NCBI GenBank assembly: GCA_002914845.1
Contig: JXTC01000023.1
Coordinates: 1,183,317-1,247,316 of the forward strand
Length of the DNA stretch: 64,000 nucleotides
Direction: 5' to 3'
From: Trema orientale
Lineage: Eukaryota > Streptophyta > Magnoliopsida > Rosales > Cannabaceae
The notes below the pieces were generated by a model that did not search any database, was not told the origin of the DNA, and worked only from the letters and a program-made list of their open reading frames with translations. Position numbers and translations under genes: made by a program. Position 1 is the stretch's first letter. The number at the start of each line of letters is the position of its first letter. Shown here one piece after another: positions 1 to 11,090 of this stretch.

Positions 1-322
1 ATAAGAAAAATATCACTTTTAAAAGTATTTAGAAAAATATCATTTTTATTAATTAATGAGATACTTGAAATAACCAATCAAGTTACTTCGTGTAACTTGA
101 TAAGTAACTTGACCAGTTACATCGAGTACTATTAAAAAATGCCAAAAAGTGATATTTTTCTAGGTAGTTATTAAAAGTGTTATTTTTCTAAAAAAAATTT
201 TAAAAAAGTGATATTTTTCTACATCAATCTGGGATTTTTCAAAACATTTGGCCCGTCCAGGATTTTTCAATTTTTAGTGCTTTAGGCTTAGAATTTTGAA
301 AGAAGCCCTATTTTAAATAATG
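1..322. mobile_element. Fold-back MITE, family B, cut by the window start
   Basis: AT-rich sequence with many inverted 'aaaaatatca / tgatattttt' motifs, ending in 'gggatttttcaaaacattt', then 'ggcccgtccaggattttt' and 'agaagccc'. The same end sequence recurs at about 7500-7605 and 8240-8525, so this is one of at least three copies of a non-coding fold-back family. The left part lies outside the window. The superfamily is not known, because no target duplication can be read here. Confidence 0.5.
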
Positions 323-720
323 TGGGGCCTACTTTATAATTACCTTTTAAGCTTTTGTCACATCTTATGTGGGTTCATATTGTTTTTATATATTTTATTT
401 AAGGATTAGGACATTTTTACCTACTTTTTTGGAAAAAAATGTCGAAAATACGACTTAAGAGAGATGTATTATTTTTGTACGACCAAAAGAGACATTTTCT
501 CTAAAATCTGGGTACTGAAGGACGCAATGGCAAATTTGTAAATGTTGACTACTTTTTAAAGTACCTTTATTATTAAAAGAAATCACAATTATTGATGGGA
601 AATTTGTTGCCATAATAGTTAGACCCTAATTGATTCTCTCCATTCTTAAATTGATTCCCTCCATTCTTAAGTTCAAACCACTACCATTTTTATAGTTTAT
701 ACTTCTTTATTTTTAGTTTT
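323..720. other. AT-rich intergenic DNA, nothing recognised
   Basis: Low-complexity AT-rich sequence. No reading frame, RNA gene or repeat border could be supported. Confidence 0.6.
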
Positions 721-1990
721 TTTCTTTTTTATTCTTATATTCTTTATCTCTTTAATTCATTTTTTCATTTTTTTGCCCACCTTTATAAATTTATTATATT
801 TTATTATTATATTCTATTTTCATAGTTTATACCTTTTTTTCTTTTTTTTTTTGGTTATTATATTATTTATCTCTTCAATTCAATTTTTTCATTTTTTTTG
901 CCCACCTCTCTAAATTTATTATATTCATGTAAACTACAAAAGATTGTAGGAAACCAATTTAGTTTTCTTTTAGCAGAATATCATGTATGTAATTACATCA
1001 CAGAAAACCAATCTGATTTATGCGTAGCACAATACCCTGTATGTAAGTAAATCACAGGAAATCACAAAGTTTTCAAGAAACTACAAAGGTTTCCAAGAAT
1101 CCAATTTACAAATTTTTCTTTTTTTTTTTAATTGTCTTTTTTTTTGTTCCTATATTCTTTATCTCGTTAATTCCTTTTTTCATATTTTTGTCCACCTTTA
1201 TAAGTTTATTATATTCTATTATTATATTCCATTTTCATAGTTTAGGCCTTTTTCTCTTTTTTTTATTACTATATTATTTATCTCTTCAATTCATTTTTTC
1301 ATTTTTTTGCCCATCTTTCTAAATTTATTATATTCATGTAAACCACAAAGGTTTGTAGGAAACCAATTTGGTTTTCTTTTAGAATGTCATGTATCTAAAT
1401 AAGTACAAAAAATCAGTCTAGCTTATGTGTAGCACAATATCTTGTATGTAAGTAAATCACAGGAAACCACAAAAATTTTCAGAAAACTAGTTTGGTTTCC
1501 TTTTAACAGAATGCCCTTTATGTAAGTAAATCACAGAAAACCACAAAAGTTTCTAGGAAGCCAATTTACGCATTTTTTTTCTTTTTCTTTTTTGTTATTA
1601 TATTCTTTATCTCTTTAATTCCTTTTTTAATTTTTTGTCTACCTTTCTAAATTTATTATATTTCATTATTATATTCTATTTTCATAGTTTACACTTTTTT
1701 TTTTATCATTATATTCTTTATCTCTTTAATTTATTTTTTTCATTTTTTCCCCATCCTTTTTAATTTATTATATTCCTAGAAACTACAAAAGTTTCCAGAA
1801 AACCAGTTTGGTTTCCTTTAGCCGAATATCATATATGTAAGTAAATCACAGGAAAACTAATTTAGTTTATGTGCAGCAAAATGTCCTATATGTAAGTAAT
1901 TCACAAGAAACTACAAAGGTTTCTAAGAAATCAGTTTGGTTTCTTTTTAGCAAAATGACCTAGTTGTAAGTCAGGAATAGTTTCCAAGAA
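721..1990. repeat. Degenerate tandem repeat, about three units of 420-445 bp
   Basis: The phrase 'tatattctttatctc' recurs near 735, 1150 and 1595. Each copy is followed by 'gcccacctttataaattta'-like sequence, then a block rich in 'ggtttccaagaaaccaattt' variants and 'atgtaagtaaatcacagga'. Each unit also holds a second, shorter copy of its T-rich start, so the array is nested. It is strongly T-rich on the plus strand and non-coding. Confidence 0.7.
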
Positions 1991-2059
1991 ACAAGTTTAC
2001 TTTATAGTAGTGAGTTTTATTTTCCCATAAAAACCAAATTTCATAGAAACTACTAACTA

Positions 2060-2400
2060 AATTTGGTTTTTAGTTTCAAGAATAGTGATAACTAAATTAT
2101 TTTTTAGGAAACCAAATTAGTTTGAATTAGAAACTAATTTGGTTTCTGGTTTTTGATTTCTACTTCTTAATTGACTAGTAGTTTTTGGTTACTACACGAA
2201 ACCAATTTAGTTTCCACACAAAACTAATGTGATTTTCACTAGAAAATCAATTTGATTTTTACTCAAAACTATTCAATACTAATTTGGTTTTTAGTTTCAA
2301 GAATAGCAATAACCAAATTTTTTTTGGGAAACTAAATTAGTTTGAATAAGAAACTAATTTAGTTTCTGGTTTCTTTTTCTTAATTGACTATTGGATTCTA
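2060..2400. repeat. Tandem duplication, period about 221 bp, 'aattggtttc'-rich
   Basis: The block 'aatttggtttttagtttcaa' starts at 2060 and again at 2281. Both copies continue through 'aaattagtttgaat', 'agaaactaattt' and 'cttaattgact'. The two units are diverged but clearly related, and share the 'tttggtttc' vocabulary of the array to the left. Confidence 0.7.
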
Positions 2401-3559
2401 ACAACCACATCAAATAGTTAGAAACTATTAGTAAAAATGGTTTGTAGTTTCTAATATTAATTTGTAATGGTTTTTGGTAACCACAAGATTAACTAGAGCC
2501 CAATAGTACTAATTGTTTTATGAGTTTCTGGTAACTAAATTAATTTTTTAGATTCTGTTTATTAGTTCTGCATATGGTTTCTTTTATTACTATGGTTGGT
2601 TTCTTTAGTAACCAGAATGGTTTCTCAAATCATTTCTCGATTGTATAATTCTTTAAGAAGCTTAAATGGTAGATTGAAAAATAGAAAAATAAATAAATAA
2701 AACGAAAAAATGGAAAAAGAGTTGGGTTTTAAAAAATAAATTTGAAAAAAAAATGAAAAAGGAATAAATAAAGGAAAGAGAAAATGAAAAAAAAATAAAA
2801 AAGAAAATGAAAAAAGAATAAAACAAGAAAAAAGAAAGTGTGGTCGAAGGGGTTTGAACCCTAGTTTGGTACGTGGGATAACAAAAGCCCAGCCACTAAA
2901 CCTATATTTGCTTCCGTTTTATTTATATTAACTTTAAAATTAATAAAGGTTTACCACGCCTTACACCGTATAAAATGGAAATACTTTTGCCTGGACCGTA
3001 GGAAAAGTTATTTGTTTGGGCTAGGTTGTAAAATTGTCATTATTTCTTAAAAAACCGTAGCAAATGTCATTTTTTCTTTTATTTATCATATATTCCAAAA
3101 TAAAGTGGGTCCTACTTCTATTCTTTATCATATTTCATTTAGTCCCATATTTTAATCCTAATATTAACTAAACGAGTTATAGTACTAATACAATCCAATT
3201 TATCCAATCTAGTTCAAAATAATAGTACAATTTAGTCCATTAAATAAACCCTCTCTAAAAGATATTTTAGTATATTTTACATGTTAAACGGTTAAATAAG
3301 AGAAGAAAGTGAGAAAAAGAGTACTAGCAAAGGAAATTATAAGAAACCTTATAATTAGAATTAATTATAGTAATAGACCCTTAATCATAGCCATTTTTTT
3401 TATTTTGACCCTTTAAACTTTTAATTTACATAGTGAATTATCTTGAATTATGTATTGTTGCAGTAATGACTCATTTGTTATAACTTTTAATATTTCTTTT
3501 ATCGGAAACCGATCTTAGGCAAACATAATCGTAATGGTCATTCTAATCATATAGGGTGC
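2401..3559. other. AT-rich spacer with an A-rich stretch and a weak tRNA-like motif
   Basis: 2660-2840 is A-rich low complexity. On the minus strand around 2900-2850 the sequence 'tggctgggcttttgttatcc', followed about 30 bp later by 'gggttcaaacccc', resembles the A- and B-box layout of a tRNA-derived SINE. No poly(A) end or target duplication was found, so it is not called as an element. Nothing else is recognised. Confidence 0.4.
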
Positions 3560-3582
3560 CTGTGTTAATTAAGGAAAGCTAA

Positions 3583-4130
3583 TACAAAGTGATTTCCAAG
3601 ATTATTGCCAATCGGATTTGTGGGGTACTGAGCAGTTTGATATCCCTATTCCAATCAGCCTTCGTACCTGGAACATGGATTGCGGAGAATTCAGTTCTAG
3701 CCAAAGAGATAATCCATTCCATGAGAACGAGATCGGACAAGATAAGTGATGTGGGTTTAAAATTGGATATATGTCCAAAGCCTATAATAGGATTGAGTGG
3801 TCTTTCCTAGACAGGGTACTGCAAGCCTTTGGTTTTGATGATCATTTCAGGAATTTGGTGATGATGTGTGTTAAGTCAGTTTCTTTTTCTGTATTGCTTA
3901 ATGGTAGCCCTCTCCCTAGTTTCTCGTCGGGGTGTGGTCTTCAATAAGGTGATCCGCTTTTGCCATACTTATTCATACTGTACAGTGAGGTGCTATCTAA
4001 ACTTATTCTTAAAGAAGAAAGAAACGGCCAGATCTCAGGAGTTCGGGTAGGCAGGAATTGCCCTCCAATCTCACACTTAATGTATGCTGATGACACATTC
4101 CTTTTCTGCAATGCCAATCCTCATCAGTGA
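3583..4130 (+). pseudogene. LINE reverse transcriptase fragment (broken)
   Basis: The translation starts with 'YKVISKIIANR', followed by a segment like the plant LINE 'FQSAFVPGR' motif (here FQSAFVPGTW). After a frame change near 3775 comes the finger/palm region. The catalytic YADD motif is encoded at 4083-4094 within 'HLMYADDTFLFC'. At least two frame changes separate these parts, so no single product is possible. The family is plant non-LTR reverse transcriptase (RVT_1). It would copy LINE RNA at the nicked target in the nucleus. Codons downstream to about 5000 keep LINE-like wording but are also broken. Confidence 0.85.
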
Positions 4131-5017
4131 ACTGAATGGTATGGTGTCTAAATCAGTATTCAGCCTGGTCAGGACAGAAGTTTAATGCACAGAAATCCTC
4201 TATTTTCTTCTCAAAGAATATAGATGCAGCGACAAGAGTGGGCATTACCAATCTGTTGGCTTTTAAAGTGATGACATGAACTGAGACATTCCTTGGTAAT
4301 CTTCTCTTGTTATCAGGAAATTGTACCAAGGACTTCAGTTACTTAAAAGCTAAAGTTTATGCTAGATTGGAAGGGTAGCGTAGCAAGCTTCTATCACGAG
4401 CGGGCCGGACAACCCTCATCAAAAGTGTGGTGCAAAGTATCCCAGTATACTCTATGTCTACTTTCTTGCTTTCTAAATCCATTTGTCAGAATTTGGACAA
4501 GGCAGTAAGGCGTTTTTAGTGGACTGGTGGTTTGGACAAACAACACTTCCTTGCTCTGACTTCGTGGGACTTGATCTGCTAACCAAAAGTGAGCGGAAGA
4601 ATTGGTCTTAGACAGTTTTCTGATATTAATTTTACCTTTTTTTCCAAATTGGGGTGGTTGTTGGCATCTGGCTAAACCTCGCTTTGGGCAACCACTCTGA
4701 GGAGTAAATATTATAAACTTGGGAGTTTCTGGAATTCTGATCTACCAAGAAGAGCATCACTAGTGGCCAAAAGTATATGGGCTACTAAAGAGTTTATACG
4801 TAATGGGAGCTGTTTGCTTGTGGGCAAGGGAGACACTGTAGACATTTGGAACGTACCCTGGGTCCCTTAGACAGGTTTTGATGATACTAGATAGGCTTTC
4901 AATCCTCTTCAGAGAGTGGACAATATTAAAATACAGGAGCTTCTAACAGCTGATAGATATAATTAGGACAGAAACAAACTCGCAACTTAGTTCAGACCAC
5001 CTTGCGTTGATGAGTAC

Positions 5018-5362
5018 ATGAAGATCCCACTCTTCCCTAACAATCAATCAGACCTTCTTATTTGGAAGGATACAAAGAATGGTGATTTTACAATTAAAAG
5101 TACAGACTGCAGATTAAATCGATATAGATTCACAGACCTCCAACCGATTTGGAAGACTATTTGGTCAAGCCATTTACATGAGCGCCTGAAGCTACTACTT
5201 TGGAGAATTGGACAGAACTCCCTCCCTATAAGTGAGAGACTTGGGAGTATCTTTGGGAGACCCAATAAGGAATGTGTACTATGTTTATCCTCTGAGGATG
5301 CAATTGCCCATTTATTTATTCACTGCCCTTTTGCTAAGTCTATCTGGTTTGGCAGCAAATAG
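5018..5362 (+). pseudogene. LINE zf-RVT (RT zinc-binding) domain fragment
   Basis: A 114-codon open segment. The region 'ERLKLLLWRIGQNSLPISE' followed by 'CVLCLSSEDAIAHLFIHC' matches the zf-RVT pattern of plant LINE ORF2 proteins: a Cys-x2-Cys pair, then His and His/Cys about 8-14 residues later. The stop after 'KSIWFGSK' separates it from the RNase H part downstream. In an intact element both would be one protein, so this is a fragment of a dead LINE and not a gene. Confidence 0.8.
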
Positions 5363-5371
5363 AATTTACAC

Positions 5372-6151
5372 ATGGATCAAGTGACTTTGACAAATGAGAT
5401 AGAAGTAGTGAAATGGATTTTTAGTCCCCACCATCTCAACAATTGTGAGAAGCAACTAAAAGAAGAATTTATAACCTTTGCTACGGTGGTTTGCGAAAAA
5501 ATTTGGCATGCTAGGAATGAAAAGTTCCATGAAGACTCTCAGGTAAACTCAACTACTATTTTTACGATGGTGAATACGGCTGTAAAGGAATACTACCAAG
5601 TCCAAGCTATGCCTATCAATAACATAGCTCACCATTCAACTCGGATTCCTGTGCTCCCAGGGTGTTTGCCACAGTCACCTGGACAGGTCAGAGTATACAT
5701 AAATGTAGCCTTTAAAGATGGGGAAAGGGGGGCGGGTGTTGTTGCCAGAGGAGAAAATGATCAGATTCTAATACTAGCAACGTCCTTATTCTCAGCACAT
5801 AGCCCGCTTGAAGCTGAACTTCGGTCTCTCGAAGTAGGATTACTGCAGTATGTAGGAAGGAACTGGCATAACGCACACCTGTACTTAGACTCCAAGGAGA
5901 TGGTCTCAGCAATAGTAGATCAAAGATCCCCAACTTGGCACCTTACTTATATCTCTTTTAATGTTATTTTCCTGTTAACGTCTTGTACCTGTAATGTGTT
6001 TTGGATTCCCAGGTTGTTGAATTACTTTGCTTATTATATAGTAGCAAAATGGGCCTTTTCTTCTAAAAAATTTGGTACTTTTGCTATTTGGAAGGTGCCC
6101 CCTCACCAATCTCTTTCGACATGTTTTATTAATAATTTTTGTTCCTCATAA
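5372..6151 (+). pseudogene. LINE RNase H-like (RVT_3) fragment
   Basis: A 259-codon open segment just before the poly(A) run. Residues about 105-190 fit the RNase H-like domain of plant LINEs. They show 'GAGVVARGENDQ' (strand 1-2 region), the acidic 'EAELRSLEVGL' and 'LYLDSKEMVSAI' with its Asp. The usual first motif (N-V-D-x-A-F) reads 'INVAF' here, so the first catalytic Asp appears to be lost. The N-terminal 100 residues are the linker after zf-RVT. With the missing Asp and broken upstream frames it is inactive. Confidence 0.8.
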
Positions 6152-6278
6152 CAAAAAAAAAAAAAAAAAAAAAAACCAAATACCACCATTTTCTTAATCT
6201 TATGCGCTGAAGTTATGTTTTTTCCCTCCAAAGAAAATTCATACACTTGCGTTGATTGTTTGATTGAAAAGGACTTAG

Positions 6279-6360
6279 CAATATTTCGTTTCATATCAAG
6301 AAAAATCCAAGGATTTTTGCAATATTTCGTTTCATATCAAGAAAAATCCAAGGATTTTTG
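6279..6360. repeat. Perfect 41-bp tandem duplication
   Basis: The 41-bp unit starting 'caatatttcgtttcatatca' occupies 6279-6319 and is repeated without change at 6320-6360. Identity suggests a recent event. No coding role was seen. Confidence 0.95.
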
Positions 6361-6799
6361 CTCTCGTTTCTTTCAGAAAATTATCAGTTTATAACTCAAG
6401 ATAATCCACCATGGAAATTGAAAATTCAAGTAGCGAAAGTTGTACTGCGGTTATTATTTAAGGGATGTTACTATGGTTAAGCCTTATATTTAAGCCTTAT
6501 ATTTTCTATTACATCTAACCCACCTATCTCGTAAGTAGTTTTAGATTAAAATCTCCTCCCCTCACCCCACTTCACAGAAAAAAAAACAGTACTAAGCAGA
6601 AGAAAAGAAATTGTAATTCCTGATTTTCTTTGTTTTTTAATGTATATATGATAAAGTATTTGGGTAATTACATTTAACATCCGACATAAAAAAGCTTAGG
6701 GAACGAAAAAATAGTGTAGCTTTGATATCAAGTAATTGGGCTTGACCAAACCAAATTGAGGAATTTTGATGGGGAAATTAGAAAAAATACGGTATTTTT
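6361..6799. other. AT-rich spacer, nothing recognised
   Basis: Non-coding AT-rich sequence between the short tandem duplication and the first fold-back MITE. It contains a short direct duplication of 'taagccttatattt' near 6478-6505. Confidence 0.5.
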
Positions 6800-7133
6800 G
6801 AAAAGAATTGGAAAAATACGGTACTTTTGCGTTTTTTACGGTGCGGTACGGTTTTTATTAGAAAAATACCACTTTTTAAAAAATATTTATAAAAATACTA
6901 TTTTTGAAAATAGTAACTAGTTTCTAGTAACCAGTTTCCTAGTAACCGAAGATATTTATAACTGATATATAATTAGTAACCAGTTTTCAGTAACCAGTTT
7001 CTGGAAACTGGTAACCAGTAACTATTTTAAAAGTGGTAATTTTCTAAATATTTTTTAAAAAATGATATTTTCTTAATTAAAACCGTACGAAAACTGGAAA
7101 AACTGTGACTTCCGTATTTTTGTAATTCTTTTC
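6800..7133. mobile_element. Fold-back MITE, family A, copy 1
   Basis: A 334-bp palindromic element. The left arm begins 'gaaaagaattggaaaaatac' and runs through 'acggtttttatta'. The right arm is its inverted counterpart, ending 'ccgtatttttgtaattcttt'. The middle is built of 'actggtaaccagt'-type short palindromes. It has no coding capacity. A second copy lies at 8706-9052. Confidence 0.75.
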
Positions 7134-7194
7134 ATTTTTTATAGGTATAAGCGTAAGAAAGCCAATTTTGATTTTATATGGACAAATGTCAAGA

Positions 7195-7605
7195 CAATTG
7201 AAAAATGAGAAATCTTGGAATTTAAAAATTCTATGAAAAATCTTGGACGTTTAGAAAAATACCCCTTTGGAAATATATAGAAAAATATCATTTTTACTTT
7301 TTAATGAGATACTTGAGGATTTGAGGTAATCGGTCAGATTACTTGAGATGACTAGTTTAGTTATATCAAGTGGCTCGATTGATTATCTCATGTATTTTAA
7401 AAAAAAAAAAACTAATTTTGAAGAAAAATTGATATTTTTCTAAATATTTTTCAAAGTTATATTTTTTAATTATGATTCTAGAAAAATGGTAATTTTTTAA
7501 ATCAATCCGAGATTTTTCAAAACATTTTGCCCATCCAAGATCCATCCAAGATTTTTAAGTTTTTTGGACTTTGAGCCTTGATTTTTGTAAAAGCCCGTCC
7601 AAATT
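7195..7605. mobile_element. Fold-back MITE, family B, copy 2
   Basis: It shares its right end ('gagatttttcaaaacatttt', then 'gcccatccaagat' and 'aaagcccgtcc') and its internal 'gagatacttga ... ttacttgagatgac' section with the copy at the window start. The left arm carries inverted 'aaaaatcttgga' motifs. Non-coding. Borders are approximate to about 10 bp. Confidence 0.6.
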
Positions 7606-7747
7606 AGAAAAGATCCACTGGGGGTATATGCTGCCACTATAACTGGATGCCAACATAGCTCCGTCCTTATTCACACTATATATATCAACTCAATGTAATT
7701 AATCAAACATACCACATTCTTCCTTCGTACCTTTTTTTTTTTGGGGA

Positions 7748-8105
7748 AAAACTACAAAAAAATACCCTTAGATTTAGGTATTCAGTAATTTAAACCCTGA
7801 AATTTGAATTCTGCAAAATAAGACCCTTATATTAAGAATTTCTGAAAATTAATACCTTGAACTGACATTTTGAATAACTGTAATTGGTAAAAAATAATTA
7901 TAACCTCAAAATTAAGGAGAATAATAAGTATTAATGTAGTTTTAATAAAGAATATTATTATTTTTTCGTTACTAAAATTGGTCAAAAAGTTAGTCCAGGG
8001 TATTAATTTTCAGAAATTCTTAATCTCAGGTATTATTTTGTGGAGTACAAACTTCAGAATTTAAATTGCAGAACACTCAAACTTCATGGTATTTTTTTGT
8101 AGTTT
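7748..8105. mobile_element. Fold-back MITE, family C
   Basis: A 358-bp palindromic element with an exact 18-bp terminal inverted repeat: 'aaactacaaaaaaatacc' at 7748-7765 and its complement at 8088-8105. The arms stay complementary well inside ('ttaagaatttctgaaaatta' against 'aattttcagaaattcttaat'), giving a long potential hairpin. Non-coding. Confidence 0.8.
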
Positions 8106-8235
8106 ATCCTATTCTTTTTCTTGATTATTGCAATCATTGGATCTTTTTTGTTTTTTGAAAAATATTATCTTAATAAAAGCTCCAAATGCAATTGCATAAA
8201 AATATTGTGCATTAATCATTGGGAGAATATTTTGG

Positions 8236-8525
8236 GACTTCTTATGAAATCCAGGCTCAAAGTCCAAAATATGAAAAATTCCGAATGGGCTAATTCTTTC
8301 GAAAAATCCCAAATTTATATAGTATGCTATCATTTTTAAAAAATATATTTAGATAAATATCACTTTTCAAATTTTTTTTAAAAAACATTAATTCCCCCCC
8401 CCCCCCCCCCCCCCAAAACTGGGTTTTCAAAGGTACACAAATTTATATAGTATGCTATCATTTTTAAATCCAAGATTTTTCAAAAAAATTTCTTATTCAG
8501 GATTTTTGATTTTTTTTTTTTTGAA
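8236..8525. mobile_element. Fold-back MITE, family B, copy 3 (degraded), with a poly(C) run
   Basis: The left arm 'caggctcaaagtccaaaata' is inverted relative to the right end of copy 2. The right arm has 'ccaagatttttcaaaa' and 'caggatttttgatttt'. An uninterrupted run of 21 C lies at 8394-8414, and the 20-bp string 'aaatttatatagtatgctat' occurs on both sides of it, so part of the element is duplicated around the C-run. Confidence 0.55.
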
Positions 8526-8705
8526 AATATGCCATATAAAATCAGATTTCCTCAATATTTTGTGATTGCATTGAATTTATCTTAGTTAAAGCTACAAATG
8601 CCATCACTTAATGGATCTATTTTTTCGTATAGGAAGAAATAAATATTTGGGAAAATATTTTGTGAATGTATTAAGGGTTTCTATCATTTTTACAGATAAA
8701 AAACT

Positions 8706-9052
8706 AAAAGAATTACAAAAATACGGAACTCAGGCTTTTTTCAAATTTTCGTACGATTTTTATTAAAAAAAAATCACTTTTTAAAAAATATTTAGAAAAA
8801 TACCATTTTTTAAAATAGTTACTGGTTGCTGGTTTTTAGAAACTTGTTACTGGTTATTAGTTACCAGTTATATACTAGTTATAAATATCTTTAGTTACTA
8901 GTTACCAGTTTCTGAAAACTGGTTACCAGATTCTAGAAACTATTTTAAAAAATGATATTTTTCTAAATAATTTTTAAAAAATGGTATTTATCTAATAAAA
9001 ACCGTACCGAACCTTAAAAAAATTTAAACTTCCGTATTTTTCAAATTTTTTT
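8706..9052. mobile_element. Fold-back MITE, family A, copy 2
   Basis: Same structure as 6800-7133. The left end is 'aaaagaattacaaaaatacg', the right end 'cttccgtatttttcaa', and the 'acggtttttatta'-like subterminal motif and central 'ctggttaccag' palindromes are shared. The palindromic build makes orientation undefined. Confidence 0.7.
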
Positions 9053-9238
9053 CTAAATTACCGTATAATGTCTAATTTTCTCATGTATTAACAATGATGA
9101 GTATAATTGTCAACGGAGTTTTCTTTGACAAAAAAATATATCTCATTTTATTTTGCTTTTTTTTTTGACAAATTTATTAATATATTTATTGCATTGGGGC
9201 AAGGAGGAATAAGCTTCTAAGTAACAAAGTTTAATTCT

Positions 9239-9810
9239 AAGGATGTAAATGAGGCGAGGGGCCAATTATTTATATCATCCCCGTCTCAGTCGCTATTTTA
9301 TTATATCATCTCTGTATTATTCATCATTTAATTTATTTTGGAACAGTTTCGGGGAATTTCCGCCAAGATGATTTTCCCATCGATGTATTAGGGTCCCCAT
9401 TTATAATCATAATCTCTAGTCTATTAAAAAGTTTTATATTGGTCCAAATTCTATAAAAGTTCAAATACATAATTAAAAAAAGAGAATTAAAATTAAATTC
9501 ATAGAAAACTCTAATTTTAGCTCAAATCTATTGGAACTATATTTTAATAAATAAATGTTAACAAAATAACGAGATGCTGAGTAAGAGGGTCAAGTAAATT
9601 GTGAGATATTATCAAACCTAGTAACTTGTATTAGTATTTAATTACATATGTTAATATTTTAATTTTTTTCATGATTTTAATTCCAAACGAATTATTAGTA
9701 TATAAAAATAAATAAATAGGTTATATTATATACTCGATGTAGGGTTGCGGCGGGACACTCAATCTCAAGCCCTCTTTCTCACCCTGTGCCTCGTACCATT
9801 TATATCGGTG
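9239..9810. mobile_element. Possible hAT-like MITE
   Basis: The left end 'ggatgtaaatgaggcgaggg' is roughly the inverted complement of 'gcctcgtaccatttatatcg' near 9789-9808. Such 'GGATGTAAATGRGGC' ends are familiar from non-autonomous plant hAT elements. No clean 8-bp duplication was found, so the assignment is tentative. Confidence 0.4.
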
Positions 9811-11090
9811 AATTTAGGCCCAAAAAAATAAATTATAGAGTTCAGAAGTGGGTAATTTTTTTATTTTTTAATTTTTTCGAATATATAGAAATGGTGAAGT
9901 TAAGCCTTACTTTATTAAAGTTTTAAATATAAAAATTAGGGGCATCATTAAAAGTTTAGTAATAGATGCATAAATTGAATATCTATGAGAAGTTACACAT
10001 AAATTTTTAAATTAAAAGTCAGTGGGTTAATGAATCACCCATTGTTTGCATAATTAAACTGATTACTTTTATTTTTGGTCCCCAAATTATTTCAAGTGTT
10101 TAATTATTCTATCCCAAATTAGGAGTATTTTAAAAACTGACATGCGTACCGTGAATATTGACCAATTTAGACTAAACTAAATAAAGCCACTTGGTTTTCT
10201 AGAAAGTTCATTGGTTTGGTCAATTTGGTTAATGAATTTTTGCGACTATGAGCACCTGTACCCTTGAATGATGGTTTTATCTAAGTTTTGAACAACTAGT
10301 CACTTGAACATCTCAATTGTAATAGTGGAGTGATATATGGTTTTCTTTTTTTTTTTTTTTAAATAAAAAACGGATAGTAATTTGAAAATTCTGGCTTCAA
10401 ACTGTTAAAAAAAATCGGATAGTAATTTGAAAATTCGGGGGTCAAACTAAGATCAAACTTAAAGTTCGGGACGAAAAATGAAAGCAACCCTAATTGAATT
10501 GAAGGCAGATCTTGCTAGACTTGACAAACTACATGTCATTTATACGATGACTTTGGTTACATTACATATATGAGTCCACGTTGTTTTATTGATGAACACT
10601 AGCAAAGCAAAATTGAGGGTACAAGTCGTTTTTTCAACTTGAAATCAAGAGTTCAAATGGAAACGAAATGTTGTACAACAACAAACTTCCAAACGACAAA
10701 TGATATATCATTTGTTATTTTTTTTAAAATTAATTTTGAAGGCATTGATATGTTCTTTTAAGAACAAGGCAACGGCGGAGTTTGTAAAAAAGACAAGTCG
10801 TTTGCAAGCTCAAGCGGCAAGAAACATATTGTATATGGTGTATGGAACATTGGGACTAGAGGATATGTTTCCATGAATGAAAAAATGACATACAAAATAC
10901 CCATGCTAATTTCATCCTGATAAAATTTGTAATTACCACAAGAATAATTTTCTCATAGTGTTTGATATCTCCAATATTTATCTTCAAATGTCACGGATGG
11001 TTCTCAGTGATCCAATCTCCAAATACTTATTTTTTCGTTAGATTTCTAATTTTAGTAAAGGAAAGAGCCTAAGTTTTCTCTACTTGACCA
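9811..11090. other. AT-rich intergenic DNA with a small duplication
   Basis: No gene is recognised. The only structure seen is the 22-bp phrase beginning 'cggatagtaatttgaaaatt' occurring twice, near 10371 and 10424. Confidence 0.55.

Larger units (their letters stand above)
3560..6175 (+). mobile_element. 5'-truncated L1-type LINE remnant with poly(A) tail
   Basis: A decayed non-LTR retrotransposon. In order it carries a broken reverse transcriptase, a zinc-binding zf-RVT segment and an RNase H-like domain. It ends in a run of about 24 A at 6152-6175. The order and the A-tail fit plant L1/LINE ORF2. The endonuclease half is absent, as expected for 5' truncation during target-primed reverse transcription. 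Several frameshifts and stops make it non-functional. No convincing target duplication was found, so the 5' border is approximate. Confidence 0.88.

Noticed and set aside
2840..2915. Possible tRNA gene on the minus strand
   Set aside because: There is a good B-box-like sequence, but no acceptor stem or anticodon arm could be built. At most it is a SINE relic.
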